DNA of 64,000 nt from DATKFM01 sp963851215 (GCA_963851215.1 CAWKOG010000021.1:124001-188000), one strand, 5' to 3'; shown: positions 19,667 through 30,420, counted from the stretch's first letter. Numbers and translations: made by a program. The notes: generated by a model not told the origin, from the letters alone.

Positions 19667-20320
19667 ATGGCACCAGCCACCCCACCCCCGCAACCGGCCC
19701 AGAACTGCCCGCTTTGCCCGCGGCTGGTGGAGTTCCGCTCAGCGAACCGCCAGGGCCATCCCGACTGGTACAACGCGCCCGTGCCGAGCTTTGGGCCCGC
19801 GGACGCCAGCCTGCTGATCGTCGGCCTGGCACCCGGCCTGAAGGGCGCCAACCGCACTGGACGGCCCTTTACCGGGGACTTTGCCGGTGACCTGCTCTAC
19901 CGCACGCTGATCGAGTTCGGATTTGCCAACGGGCAATACGGCCAGCGGCCGGATGATGGGCTGACCCTGAATGGCTGCCGGATCACCAACGCGGTCCGCT
20001 GCGTGCCGCCGGAGAACAAGCCCACGCCGGCGGAGATCAAGACCTGCCGGCCGTTCCTGGCCGGTGAAATCGGCGCCGGTACGGGTCCGCGGGCCATCCT
20101 GGCGCTGGGCCGCATCGCCCATGACTCGACGGTGGCAGCGCTGGGGCAGCGTGGCTCCGCCTTCAAGTTCGGCCATGGCGCGCGGCACGACATCGCCGGC
20201 CGTCCCACCTTGTTCGATAGCTACCATTGCTCGCGCTATAACACGCAAACAGGCGTGCTGACCGAGGACATGTTCCGGCAGGTGATCGAGCAGATCCGCC
20301 GGTTTCTCGCCGCGGATTAA
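19667..20320 (+). CDS. Uracil-DNA glycosylase, family 5 (UDGb) type
   Basis: A 217-residue iron-sulfur uracil-DNA glycosylase that excises deaminated bases. Motif 1 is GLAPGLKGANRTGRPFTGD, the UDGb form without the polar catalytic residue of other families. Cysteines likely to bind a 4Fe-4S cluster are CPLC near residue 15, NAVRCVPPENKP and TCRPFL. The C-terminal motif reads SYHCSRYNTQTG, where UDGb enzymes usually have 'HPS-x-x-N'. It starts 49 bases after the NYN gene on the same strand and is likely co-transcribed. Intact. Confidence 0.88.
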   Translation: MAPATPPPQPAQNCPLCPRLVEFRSANRQGHPDWYNAPVPSFGPADASLLIVGLAPGLKGANRTGRPFTGDFAGDLLYRTLIEFGFANGQYGQRPDDGLTLNGCRITNAVRCVPPENKPTPAEIKTCRPFLAGEIGAGTGPRAILALGRIAHDSTVAALGQRGSAFKFGHGARHDIAGRPTLFDSYHCSRYNTQTGVLTEDMFRQVIEQIRRFLAAD

Positions 20321-20337
20321 TTCAATCAGTCACACGA

Positions 20338-21103
20338 TCAGGCGGCAACCGCGGCCTTCAGCGCACCGGAACGGGCGTCGCCGCGCTTCTGCGTCGTGGT
20401 CGGTGTTTTCGCGGCAGGTTTGGTGTCCTCATCGTCCTGGGGATCTTTTGTAGCCTTCATTCCGGTCACAATGCGCAGTTTCAGAAGTTCGTCTGGAATC
20501 CGGTTCGTAATAATCGGTCGGTTTAGTCGCCGAGGCCAGGTCCAGGAGCTCACCATCAATTCCCATTCGCAGCAGGTACTTCTCGACATGACTCGTCACG
20601 GATTTGATCATTGCGGCTTCAGTTTTCTCGTCGACATTGGTTTTCGGGTCCCGGTAGACCTGGTGATAGCCAAGCACGCTGCCCTCCTGGATCTTGCGCT
20701 TGACGCCGCCGAGAAACGCATATCCGCAGGCGCTGAAGCAGAACCCCGGCATGAGCTTGTCCTTGCCGTGGCCGCGGGCAATCGTCATTGCGACATCGGA
20801 ATTGAACCCATTCCGCCGGATCATCTCGCCCAATACCAGGGCGGCAACAACTTTCCCGCCCGGGCTCGTGAACTCGATCCACATGTTCTTCTTCTTGACG
20901 GTCTTGGCAAAACGCTCGAACTCCGCGGGCGTCTCGATCGTTATAGTTCCGATTGCCGATATCCAGGTGACGTCATGCTGGCTGTTCTCGGCCAGCCGGA
21001 ACGTCATCGGCCGCTCGAAAATATTCTCCTCTTCAGCCGCAGAGGCATCGGATACGATCAGAACCGCCAGCGCGGCAACACACTTGAAGTAAGAACGAAA
21101 CAT
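20338..21103 (-). CDS. ClpP-like periplasmic protein, COG3904 type (one indel)
   Basis: About 254 residues after removing one extra base near 20505. The N-terminus is a Sec signal (FKCVAALAVLIVSDASA, cleavage before AEEE). The mature part has a ClpP/crotonase-like fold pattern: FTSPGGKVVAALVLGEMIRR, then CFSACGYAFLGG carrying the likely nucleophile serine, then GSVLGYHQVYRD with the likely histidine. The tail is rich in Lys, Thr and Ala and looks disordered. Proteolytic activity for this group is not demonstrated to my knowledge. It lies 68 bases downstream of the alpha-E gene on the same strand, so it may be part of the Anbu transcription unit. The start is at the ATG giving the signal peptide; an upstream in-frame ATG at 21157 is possible. 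Confidence 0.7.
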
Positions 21104-21171
21104 CCGCTGGATTTTCTTTTGCAATCGGGCCGTCTTACTTCTGCAAATAGTGTCCACCCACTTTCGTTACA

Positions 21172-22148
21172 CTACTGCGCTTCTGCCTGTTGTTGCAACC
21201 GATCGCGATTGCCAAAGAAATCGGCGGCCAGCGTTTCGTTAATGTCGATGAGCTGCCGCTGGATCCAATCGACAAACTCATGCAGGCCACCGCGCAGCAC
21301 GCCGGCGGGCGGACGCTCGTCCAGCGCGACGCGGATCCCGTCGAGCCGTTCCAGGGCCCGGTTGCCGCCGCGCAGGCCATAGCGCTGGCGCAGTTCGTGG
21401 AACAGCTCGTCGGTCTCGGCGATGCAGTGGCTGACGGAGCGCGGGAAGGCTCCATCGAGCAGGAGGAAGCCCACGACATCCTCCAGGAAATATCCGCGCG
21501 GATGCACGCGGCGGAAGGCGTGATAAGCCCGCAGCCGAGCGCAGGATGGCCGCCGCTTCGCCGGCATCGATCAGTGCCATCGGCGAGTTCGCCGGCACCC
21601 TATGGAACTTCACATCCAGCAACCGCGTCGCCTGGTCCGCCCGCTCGACATAGCGCCCGAGCTGATAGAAGTACCAGCCCTGGTCGCGGAAGAACGTGCC
21701 CTCAGTGATGCCGGTATGGGTCTGGCAATGCTCCTTGATCGTCGCCAGCAGCCGCGGCCGTTCTGACGGCGCGAGATCCGCCGGCGTCAGGCGCCGCAGC
21801 CAGTTATAGGCGACGTTCAGATGGCTCCACATTTCCGTGCTGATGAACGGGCGCAAGGTGCGGGCGTTCTCCCGAGCTGGAGGTCAGCGCATGGAGGATC
21901 GACGTTTCATTGTCGGCGTCGAGCACGTAGAACATGACAATGGCGTCGTCGCTGATGTTCTGGCCGGTGCTCTGGAAATGGTCGAGATCGCTGTTGATCT
22001 CCAGAATGGCCGCCCAGTCCTTGGCGCTGCCCTGGCGACGCGCTGAACTCTGCGTGACGTCGAGAATGCGCGCGAGGTTCTCCGCCCGCTCCACATAGCG
22101 GGCCATCCAATAGATGCACTCGGCATAGCGCGACAGCAGGCTAGGCAA
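21172..22148 (-). CDS. Alpha-E domain (DUF403) protein of the Anbu module (two indels)
   Basis: About 324 residues after removing extra bases near 21875 and 21525. Alpha-E proteins are all-helical and uncharacterised; the marker is the repeated RYVERADQATRLLD / RYVERAENLARILD motif, present twice here. They almost always lie next to a circularly permuted ATP-grasp gene. The start is TTG at 22148, overlapping the stop of that gene by 8 bases and suggesting coupled translation. The C-terminus reads DFFGNRDRLQQQAEAQ. Function is unknown; guilt by association points to peptide ligation or modification linked to Anbu. Confidence 0.82.
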
Positions 22149-23589
22149 GGACCCACGTGTCTTTCGACCCGCCTCCCTGAGATGAGTTGACGATCAGCGA
22201 TCCCTGCGAAGCGCCACGCGCGAAAGCCCGCCGGGCAAAACCCAGGTGCTGCGTCCCGTCACGGCAAAGGGCCGGAGATCCACATGCCGCGGCTTGACCC
22301 CGTCTTCGACCAGTGTCGGGCAGACCGAAAGGCTGACCATCGGCTGGCTGATGTAGTTGGCGGGATCGGCCCGCAGCCGGCCGCGGATATCCTCGAGGTC
22401 CGCCGCCGATGCGCGTGGCCCGACGACGATGCCATAGCCGCCGGACTCGCCGACCGGCTTCACTACGAGGTCTTTCAGATTATCGAGCGTGAACCGCAGA
22501 CCATCATCTTCGCCGCAGAGATGGGTTTCCACATTCGGCAGGATGGCGTCTTCCTTCAGGTAGTAGCGGATCAGCCGCGGCAGATAGGCATAGACTGCCT
22601 TGTCGTCGGATACGCCGGTGCCGACTGCATTGGCCAGCGTCACGTTGCCTTTGAGATAGGCCGCCATGACGCCCGGGAACGCCGAGCATGCTGTCGCGGC
22701 CGGAACGTCAGGGGATCGATGAAGTCGTCATTGATCGCGGCGATAGATGACATGCAGCGGCGCCAGGCCGGCCGTCGTTTTCATGAACACGCGGTCGTTC
22801 TCGACGACGAGGTCGCGGCCTTCCACCAGCGGCACGCCCATCTCGCGCGCCAGGAACACATGCTCGAAATAGGCGGAGTTGTAGATGCCCGGCGACAGCA
22901 GGGCGACCTGCGGCGCCTCGATGGCGGATGGCGCGATCTCCGTCATCGCCTGCCCCAGGCGCAGGCCATAATCCTCGACCGGCTGAATGAAGACGTCGAT
23001 CAGATCGGGAAACGCCCGCTGCATGATGCGGCGGTTCTCCACGACATAGGAGACGCCCGAGGGCGTGCGGCCATTATCCTCCAGCACCATGAACCGGCCG
23101 GAATCGTCGCGGACGATGTCGACGCCGCAGATATGGATATAGGTGCCGCAGGGCACGTCGAAGCCGACCATCTCCGGCCGGTAGTTGGCGTTGCCGAGAA
23201 CCAGCTCCCTGGGGACGATGCCGTCCTTCAGCACATGCTGCCGGTGATAGACATCATGCAGGAACAGGTTCAGCGCCGTCACCCGCTGCACGACGCCGGC
23301 CTCGATATGCCGCCACTCCTCCGCCGACAAGACGCGGGGGATGACATCAAAAGGGCAGGATGCGGTCGATGACGTCCTTGTCGGAATAGACCGTGAAGGT
23401 CACGCCGAGATTGTAAAGCTCGTTCTCGGCATTGCGGGCGCGGCGGCGGAGTTCATCGATGGGAATCCGGCCCAGGCGCTCGCGCAATGGCAGCGTATGC
23501 AGCGCCGGGGCGTCTGGCCGCCCGAACACCTCGCAGTAATAGCCTCCGGCGTCATAGCCGGACAGCCAATCGGGCGCTTCCGCATTCAT
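22141..23589 (-). CDS. Circularly permuted ATP-grasp protein (DUF404/DUF407; five indels)
   Basis: About 480 residues after correction of extra bases near 23350, 22741, 22708 and 22678 and a missing base near 22200. The family begins with GYDAGGYYCEVFG and continues with NLGVTFTVYSDK, the ATP-grasp core GVDIVRDDSGRFMVLEDNGR (DNxR metal site), and a late VVKPVGESGGYGIVVGP glycine loop, which is the permuted nucleotide-binding element. The corrected C-terminus is GSLIVNSSQGGGSKDTWVLA, the conserved end of this family. ATP-grasp enzymes make amide bonds; the substrate here is not known. It sits between anbu and the alpha-E gene on the same strand. Confidence 0.85.
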
Positions 23590-23669
23590 ATCGCGATCGA
23601 GCCTACGGGAAGCACGCGCGGGCGGGCAACGGAAATGCCGCGCTGCCTAAAGCTTCGGCACTCTGCCCG

Positions 23670-24390
23670 CTAGGGCAGCAGACCGTCCAGCCAGGCGCCG
23701 TCGGGCATGGTGCTGGCAAGCTGGGTCAGATGTTCGTTCCACCATTCGCCCTGCTCGCGCAGATCGAAATCGTCGAACTGCCGCTCCCGCCATCGGCGGT
23801 CCTGGAGGTGATAGGTCACGAGGTCGAGGGGAAAGCCGACATCCGACGACGAACAGGCGGGTGGAATCGAACGACAGATAGGCGAGCTTGAGCGCCGTCC
23901 GCAGCGGCGTGTTGTAGCGCAGCGCGCGATCCAGGATCGGCTTCCCATAGGCCATGACGCCGATGGAGAGATAGGGCGTGCGCTCATCGACCTGGATCCA
24001 ATTGCACTCGGGATAGACCAGGAACATCGTCGGCTCCCGGTCGTTGGTGAGCTGGCCGCCGATGATGGCGTGCAGATTGAACAGCAGGTTGGAGCGCTCC
24101 ACCGCGTCCTTGTCTTCATCGATCACCTGGCGCAGGCACTTGGTGTAGCCTTGCACCGCATCGAGCATCGTGGGGTAGGAAGCGCCCATCGCGTTATAGT
24201 CGCGCTCCAGATAGGCAACCGCCTTGTCGCGCAGCGAGCGCATGCCGGACGTCATGACGAAGAACTGCGACCCGTTCGGGCCGTGCAGCGTCACCTTCCG
24301 GGCGCTGGTGAGTTCCGAGCCGCTGGTGATGCGGCCATCGGCCAAGCCGATCAGGCCTTCGCGAACCTTGATGCCGAGACAATAGGTCAA
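23670..24390 (-). CDS. anbu: Anbu proteasome-like peptidase (one indel)
   Basis: About 239 residues after correcting one extra base near 23846. Anbu is the bacterial ancestral-beta-subunit relative of the 20S proteasome. After the initiator methionine the chain starts TYCLGIKVREGLIGLADGR, giving the catalytic-type residues Thr1 and Asp17, and Lys31 in SARKVTLHG. The C-terminal corrected text SDVGFPLDLVTYHLQDRRW continues smoothly. The start is a TTG at 24390, preceded by GGGGAG 7-8 bases upstream and 1 base beyond the GNAT stop. It leads a unit with the ATP-grasp and alpha-E genes. A transglutaminase gene, the usual fourth member of Anbu operons, is absent here. Confidence 0.85.
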
Positions 24391-24391
24391 A

Positions 24392-24943
24392 TCATGCTCC
24401 CCGCCGGTCCGTCATACAGCGATTCGAAGATGATACAACGGCGCGCCCTATCTGGGGTAATTCGAACTCTTTGGCGAAGAAGCGGCTGAACGGGTCGGGC
24501 CGATAGGGCGGAAATGCCGGAATTTCGCGAAAGCCGCTGGCGATATAGAGGCCGATCGCTTCCGGTTGATGGATGCCGGTTTCCAGGCGCAATGTCCGTA
24601 CGGACTCGCGCTGCGCTGCTTCCTCGATGGCGCGCATCAGCAGACTTGCCGATGCCAAGGCCGCGCGACGCCGGGTCGACATACATGCGTTTCACTTCAG
24701 CCGTGCCGCGCTCTTCCAGCTTCACCGCGCCGCAGCCAAGGCCGTCCATCCGCCGCGCGACAAGAAAGCGGATGCTGCGGCTGCAGCAGTTCGCTCGATC
24801 CCCAGGAGATGATTGCTCTCGGCCGGATAGAGAGCTGCAGATATTCGTCGAGTTGCGCCAGGAGCCTGCGGATCTCCGGCCTGGTCCGGCGACTCCCGCC
24901 GGACCACGACGCCGGCGCCGCCAAGGGAATGGGCCGCAGTCAT
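24392..24943 (-). CDS. GNAT family N-acetyltransferase (at least four indels)
   Basis: About 180 residues when several indels (near 24885, 24835, 24785 and 24660) are corrected. Recognisable acetyltransferase elements are AEVKRMYVDPASRGLGIGKS, whose R-G-x-G-x-G/A loop binds acetyl-CoA, followed by LLMRAIEEAAQRES and TLRLETGIHQPEAIGLYIASGF, a standard motif B with the Y near the C-terminus. The start at 24943 reads TAAHSLGGAGVVVRRE. The substrate is unknown. The stop is 1 base from the anbu start, so the two are probably co-transcribed, but a functional link is not established. Confidence 0.72.
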
Positions 24944-24947
24944 CGGC

Positions 24948-25418
24948 TTATCCTTTTGCGCGCAACAACCGCGCCTTATCGCGCTTCCAGTCCCGCGCCT
25001 TCTGGGTTTCGCGCTTGTCGACCTTGCGCTTGCCCTTGGCCAGACCGAGCGCCAGCTTGGCAATGCCGCGCGGATTGAAATAGATCGACAGCGGCACCAG
25101 CGTGATGCCCTGGCGCTGCACCGCGCCCATCAGCTTCTCCCGCTCGCGCCGCCGCACCAGCAGCTTGCGCGGCCGCCGCGGGGCATGGTTGAAGCGCGTC
25201 GCCGCTTCATACTCCGGGATGTGGGCGTTCAGCAGATAGAGGTCGCCATCCTTCGGCCCGGCGAATGCCTCCTGGATGCTGGCGCCGCCTTTGCGCAACG
25301 CCTTCACCTCGGTGCCCGTCAGCACGAGCCCGCACTCCAGCGTTTCTTCGATGAAGTAGTCGTGCCGCGCCTTGCGGTTCTGGGCCGCGTATTTCGGCTC
25401 GGCTTCCTTGACTGTCAT
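24948..25418 (-). CDS. smpB: SsrA-binding protein SmpB
   Basis: A 156-residue SmpB, which binds tmRNA and brings it to stalled ribosomes. The central signature ARHDYFIEETLECGLVLTGT followed by EVKALRKG is unmistakable, as is the basic C-terminal tail (LAKGKRKVDKRETQKARDWKRDK) which folds in the ribosome A site. Intact. It lies between dapA upstream and the GNAT gene downstream on the minus strand; the dapA-smpB order is common in alphaproteobacteria. Confidence 0.95.
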   Translation of the reverse strand: MTVKEAEPKYAAQNRKARHDYFIEETLECGLVLTGTEVKALRKGGASIQEAFAGPKDGDLYLLNAHIPEYEAATRFNHAPRRPRKLLVRRREREKLMGAVQRQGITLVPLSIYFNPRGIAKLALGLAKGKRKVDKRETQKARDWKRDKARLLRAKG

Positions 25419-25497
25419 GATCGATCCGCAGCGGCTTGAAACGTCCGGGCGCCGGCAGGCCGGAAATCCGGCGCCGGCGCCCGGGTCGCCAACTCCT

Positions 25498-26372
25498 CTA
25501 GTTCAGCAGCCCGGCATGCACCATGGCCGCTTTCACCCGCTCCTTCGACGCCGCTGCGATCTCGCAGAGCGGCAGCCGCGCCGCCGCGGAGGCCCGGCCC
25601 AGGAGTTCGGCGCCATACTTCACCGGCCCGGGACTGGTCTCCACGAACAGCGCCTTGTGCAGGGGCGTCAGCCGCTCATTGATGGTCATGACGGTGTCGA
25701 GATCGCGCTTCGCCCAGGCATCATGCAGCTCGGCGCAAAGCCGCGGCGCCACATTGGAGGTCACGGAGATGCAGCCATGGCCGCCCTGGGACAGGAACGG
25801 CACGACGGTCGCATCCTCGCCGGAGAGCTGGCAGAAGTCCGGCCCCGCCGCGAGCCGCAGCAGCATCGGACGCGTCAGGTCGGCTGTCGCATCCTTGACG
25901 CCGACAATGCGCGACAACTTGGCCAGCCGCGCCATGGTCTCGACCGTCATATCCACGGACGTGCGTCCCGGCACATTGTAGATGACGATCGGAATATCCG
26001 TAGCATCATGGATCGCCTTATAATGCTGGTACTGACCTTCCGGCGTCGGTTTGTTGTAATAGGGCAATACGACCAATGCCGCGGAAGCGCCCGCCTTCTG
26101 CGCGTAGACTGTCAATTCGATCGCCTCTGATGTCGAGTTCGAACCCGTGCCGGCGATGACCGGCACCCGCCCGCCGCAGCCTCGATGCAGAGGTCGATCA
26201 CCCGTTTGTGTTCGGCGAAGTCCAGGGTGGGAGATTCACCCGTGGTGCCCACCGGCACCAGGGCGTCCGTGCCTTCATCGATCTGCCAGCGGCAGAAGTC
26301 CTGAAAGCCTTTCTCATCGACGGCGCCGTTCTTGAACGGGGTGATCAGTGCCGTCATCGATCCCTTGAACAT
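25498..26372 (-). CDS. dapA: 4-hydroxy-tetrahydrodipicolinate synthase (one indel)
   Basis: About 291 residues after restoring one missing base in a G-rich run near 26170. DapA condenses pyruvate with aspartate semialdehyde in lysine and diaminopimelate synthesis. The N-terminal ALITPFKNG and VPVGTTGESPTL blocks, the Schiff-base lysine in IVGVKDATAD and the catalytic tyrosine in VIYNVPGRTSVDM are all present. The start at 26372 has GGGAG 7 bases upstream; a longer in-frame start upstream is not needed. Divergent to the lytic transglycosylase gene across about 225 bp. Confidence 0.9.
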
Positions 26373-26597
26373 CTTCAGCTCCCTACCGCCGGGTCTAGCC
26401 TTCGGCCGGCGAATCAAACTAATAATACAGTCCGCTGGCGGCATTAAGGCATTGACGCGCCGCCAAGTCTTGCAGTTCTTTCAGGACCTTGCCCGCGAGG
26501 CCCGCGCCGGTCAAAAGGTTGTTAACCATAGCCGTGGCAAAATTGCGATAGGCTGATGGCATCATCACCACGAACTGCGTGTCAGGAGTTATACGAA

Positions 26598-28576
26598 ATG
26601 GGAGGCATGGTGGACAGGCTCCGCTTCCTTCTGCTGGCTATTATTTGCTCTGATTGTCTGCACGTTACCCGCTGGGGCGGCGTCCACCGACAAACTGACG
26701 GCCGGTCAGATTGCTACCTATCAGGCGGCATTCACCGCCATCGAGGCCGACAAATGGGCCGAGGCGCGGCGCCTGGGACAGCAGGGCGGCAACCCGCTCC
26801 TGACCGATGTGGTGACCTGGTACGCGCTCGCCGGCAACGGTCAGCCGGCGTCATTCTCCGATTATGCGCGGCTGTTGCGGGCCCATCCGGATTGGCCGCG
26901 CCGCGGCGCTCTGGAGGCCGGCGCCGAGCGCACCATGACCGGGATGTCGGCGGACCAGATCGTCGCCTGGTTTGCCGGCCGCGAGCCGCGCACGTTGGAG
27001 GGGGCATTCCGGCTGGCGAGCGCTCTGATTACCACCGGCCAGAAGGCCCAGGCGCAAGCAGTCGTGAAGAAAAGCTGGGCCAATGTCGATGCCCTGTCCA
27101 TTCAGGGCGAGGCCACCTTCGTCATGGCCTTCAACGACATGCTGACCCCGGAGGATCATTGGGCCCGGGTCGACCGGCTGCTGTGGAACGACAGCTCGAC
27201 CGCCGCCAATCGCATCGTGCCCCGGCTTTCCGCGGGCCACCGTCAGGTGGCGGAAGCTCGCATGGCGCTGCGCAGCAAAGCGAAGGATATCACCAAGAAG
27301 GTCGAGGCGGTGCCGGCCGAACTGGCGCACGATCCCGGCCTGATCTATGAGCGTGCCCGCTACCGGCGCAGTCAGGACGATCTGGCCGGCATGGCCGCCC
27401 TGTTCGACAAGCCGCTGGCCAGCGTGCCGCGCCCCGACCTGCTGTGGCGCGAGCTTGAAAGCGCGGCGCGCCACGCTCTGGAGACAAAGCAGTACAAGAT
27501 CGCTTACAACCTGGCCAAACAGCATGGCGCCAAGAGCGGCACGACCTTCGCCGAAGGCGAATGGCTGGCCGGCTGGATCGCCCTCCGTTTCGTCAAGGAC
27601 GCCAACGCCGCCTACGGGCACTTCGCCACGATGTTTGACGGCGTCAGTTCGCCGCTCAGCAAGGGCCGCGCCGCCTATTGGGCCGGCCGCGCTGCGACAG
27701 CGCTTAACAAAAAGCCCGATGCCGACCGCTGGTACTGGCAGGCCTCCCTCTACCCGACCACCTACTACGGCCAGCTCGGCGCCGGCGAAATCGGCGTCAA
27801 TCCGCCCCTGCCGATGCCGGAAATGCCCAAGCCGACCCCGCAGGAACAGGCCGTCTTTGCCAAGCAGGACATGGTGCGGGTGGTGCAATTGCTCGGCCAA
27901 ATCGGCGCCGCCGATCAAGCCAAGACCTTCCTGACGGCGCTGATCGAGAAGGCCGGGACGCGAGGCGAACAGCGGCTCGGAGTCGATCTCGCGGCATCGC
28001 TGGGACGGGCCGGACCTGACCCTGGCCGCGGCCAAGGTCGCCCGGCAAAAGGGCACCGAGATGGTCGAGTACCTCTTCCCCGTGAAGAAGCTGGTCAATC
28101 CCGGCGCGCCGGAAACGGCTCTGGTGCTGGGCGTCATTCGCCAGGAGAGCGCCTTCGATCCGGAGGCCGTCAGCTCCGCCGGCGCGCGCGGCCTGATGCA
28201 GTTGATGCCGGCCACGGCCAAGTACGTGGCGAAGAAGCTCGGGCTCCAATACACGAAGGACAAGCTGACCAGCGATACCAACTTCAACATCTCCCTTGGC
28301 CGCGCTTATCTCTCCGAGCTGCTCAACGATCACGGCGGCTCCTACGTGCTGGCGATTGCCGCCTACAACGCCGGCCCGGGCCGCGTGTCCGAATGGACCG
28401 CGCGCTTCCGCGATCCCCGGCGGCAGGACGTGGATGTAATTGACTGGGTGGAACTGATCCCGATCTCCGAGACCCGCAACTATGTCCAGCGCGTCCTCGA
28501 GAATACCCAGGTCTATCGCCACCGGCTCGGCGACACCGAAGTGGCGATGAGTCTGGCGCAGGACCTGCAGCGCTAA
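26598..28576 (+). CDS. slt: Soluble lytic murein transglycosylase (two indels)
   Basis: About 658 residues after removing extra bases near 26640 and 28003. A Sec signal peptide (LRFLLLA...FALIVCTLPAGAAS) precedes a long alpha-superhelical region of about 430 residues, as in Slt70. The C-terminal SLT domain has the catalytic glutamate in LGVIRQESAFDP, then SSAGARGLMQLMPATA, and the AAYNAGPGRV motif. The enzyme cleaves peptidoglycan to 1,6-anhydromuropeptides in the periplasm. The start at 26598 uses AGGAG 9 bases upstream. The dapA / slt divergent arrangement is common in this class. Confidence 0.9.
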
Positions 28577-28615
28577 GCGGCAACGATCGAGCAGAACAGC
28601 AAGAGAGACGCCCGC

Positions 28616-29304
28616 ATGACGGCCAAACTTGCCCCCATCGACGCCTGCGTTTTCGACGCCTATGGCACGCTGTTCGACGTCAACGCAGCGGCGAAGCGCC
28701 ATGCCGCGTCGCTGGGCGATCGAATGGCCGGACCTGGCGGCCACCTGGCGGCGCAAGCAGCTCGAATACACCTGGCTGCGCAGCCTGATGGGCGACTATG
28801 CGGATTTCTGGCACGTGACGCGGGATGCGCTGGTCTATGCCCTGGAAAAGCACGGGCATGAAGACGCCACCCTGGTCGAGAAACTGATGACCTCCTATCG
28901 CACCCTGGAGGCCTATCCGGACGCGACCTCGACGCTCGCCTGGATGAAGCATCTGGGGCTGAAGATCATCATCCTGTCGAACGGCACCCAGGCCATGCTG
29001 ACCGATGCGATTGCCGCCGCCCATCTCGACCGCCTGGTGGATGCCGTGCTGTCCGTGGGCGCGGTCAATCTCTACAAGCCCCATCCCCGCGTCTATCAAT
29101 TGGCGGTCGACCGGCTGGGCATGGCAGCCGGCGCGGGTCTGCTTCGTCAGCAGCAACGGTTGGGATGCGGTCGGCGCCGCGCATTATGGATTTCGCGCGG
29201 TCTGGATCAATCGCAACGACGATCCGCGGGAGCGCCTGCCCGCCGCGGCGGAGGTCGAGATCAAGTCCCTGTCCGAACTTCAGCCGTTGATTGCCCGCGC
29301 CTGA
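28616..29304 (+). CDS. Haloacid dehalogenase type II (two indels)
   Basis: About 228 residues after removing extra bases near 28722 and 29134. L-2-haloacid dehalogenases of the HAD superfamily hydrolyse 2-haloalkanoic acids through an aspartyl ester. The nucleophile is in DACVFDAYGTLFDV; motif II is IILSNGT; the lysine block is NLYKPHPRVYQLA; and the acidic/Asn motif is FVSSNGWDAVGAAHYGF, all diagnostic for type II. It starts 40 bases after slt and precedes the dehydratase by 39 bases on the same strand. The true substrate may be a non-halogenated metabolite. Confidence 0.82.
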
Positions 29305-29343
29305 ACGGCATAATCGCCCGGCAACAACGACAGGATAGATGAC

Positions 29344-30363
29344 ATGGTTGCCGCCCCGGCAGCCGCGGTTTCCGCGGTACGCTTGCCCACTTACGCCGAC
29401 ATCGAAACCGCCGCCCAACGCCTCAAAGGCCAAGCCGTAGAAACGCCGCTGATCGAGTCCCGGGATCTCAACGCCCGGACCGGCGGCCGGCTGTTCATCA
29501 AACCGGAAAACCTGCAGCGCACGGGTTCGTTCAAGTTCCGCGGCGCCCGCAACAAAATCTGCGCATTGCTGGGATCGGCACAGCCGCCGAAGAACGTGGT
29601 CGCCTTTTCCTCGGGCAATCATGCCCAGGGCGTCGCGGCCGCAGCCCAGATCGCCGGGATCGGCGCCACCATCGTGATGCCGTCGGACGCGCCCGACATC
29701 AAGATTGCCAATACTCGCAGCTATGGCGCGGAGATCGTGCTCTATGACCGCTATCGCGACGACCGCGAAGCGATTACCGCCGGTATCGCCCGGGAAAAGC
29801 AGGCCGCTATCGTGCGGCCCTTCGACGACCCCGATATCATCGCCGGACAGGGCACCATCGGCCGCGAAGTCTTCACGCAGCTCGCGGGAATTTGCGCTGC
29901 CGCCGATGTGCTGCTCTCGCCCTGCGGCGGCGGCGGCCTGGTGTCCGGCATCGCGCTGGCGATGGCCGAGCTGTCGCCCAAGACCAAAGTGCATGCGGTG
30001 GAACCCGCGCTCTTCGACGACACCGCCCGCTCTCTGGCGGCCCACAGCCGGCTGAAGAATGCGCCAGACGCCCGCAGCATCTGCGATGCGCTGCTGTCGC
30101 CGATGCCGGGCGAGTTGACCTTTCAGCTCAACGACCGGCTGCTGGCGGGCGCCCTCGGCGTAACCGACGACGAGGTGCTGGCGGCGATGGACTACGCCTT
30201 CCGCATGCTGAAGCTGGTGACGGAGCCCGGCGGCGCCGTGGCGCTGGCCGCCGTGCTAACGGGCAAGATCGATCTGAAGGGCAAGACCGCCGTCATCGTG
30301 ATATCCGGCGGCAATGTGGATCCCCAGATGTTCGCCCGGGCGATCGGCGGCAAGGCGTCTTAG
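29344..30363 (+). CDS. PLP-dependent threonine/serine dehydratase-like enzyme
   Basis: A 339-residue fold type II PLP enzyme. The PLP lysine lies in QRTGSFKFRGARN, the phosphate-binding loop is SPCGGGGLVSG, and the glutamate in VTEPGGAVALAA and the ISGGN segment near the C-terminus complete the site. It lacks the ACT regulatory domain of biosynthetic IlvA, so it is of the catabolic or serine racemase-like type, making 2-oxobutyrate or pyruvate and ammonia. It follows the dehalogenase gene after 39 bases on the same strand. Intact. Confidence 0.85.
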   Translation: MVAAPAAAVSAVRLPTYADIETAAQRLKGQAVETPLIESRDLNARTGGRLFIKPENLQRTGSFKFRGARNKICALLGSAQPPKNVVAFSSGNHAQGVAAAAQIAGIGATIVMPSDAPDIKIANTRSYGAEIVLYDRYRDDREAITAGIAREKQAAIVRPFDDPDIIAGQGTIGREVFTQLAGICAAADVLLSPCGGGGLVSGIALAMAELSPKTKVHAVEPALFDDTARSLAAHSRLKNAPDARSICDALLSPMPGELTFQLNDRLLAGALGVTDDEVLAAMDYAFRMLKLVTEPGGAVALAAVLTGKIDLKGKTAVIVISGGNVDPQMFARAIGGKAS

Positions 30364-30420
30364 GCTGCCCGCTGGTCTAACCGCAGACGACCCCGCAAAA
30401 CTCGCAACAGAAAGAAGTCA

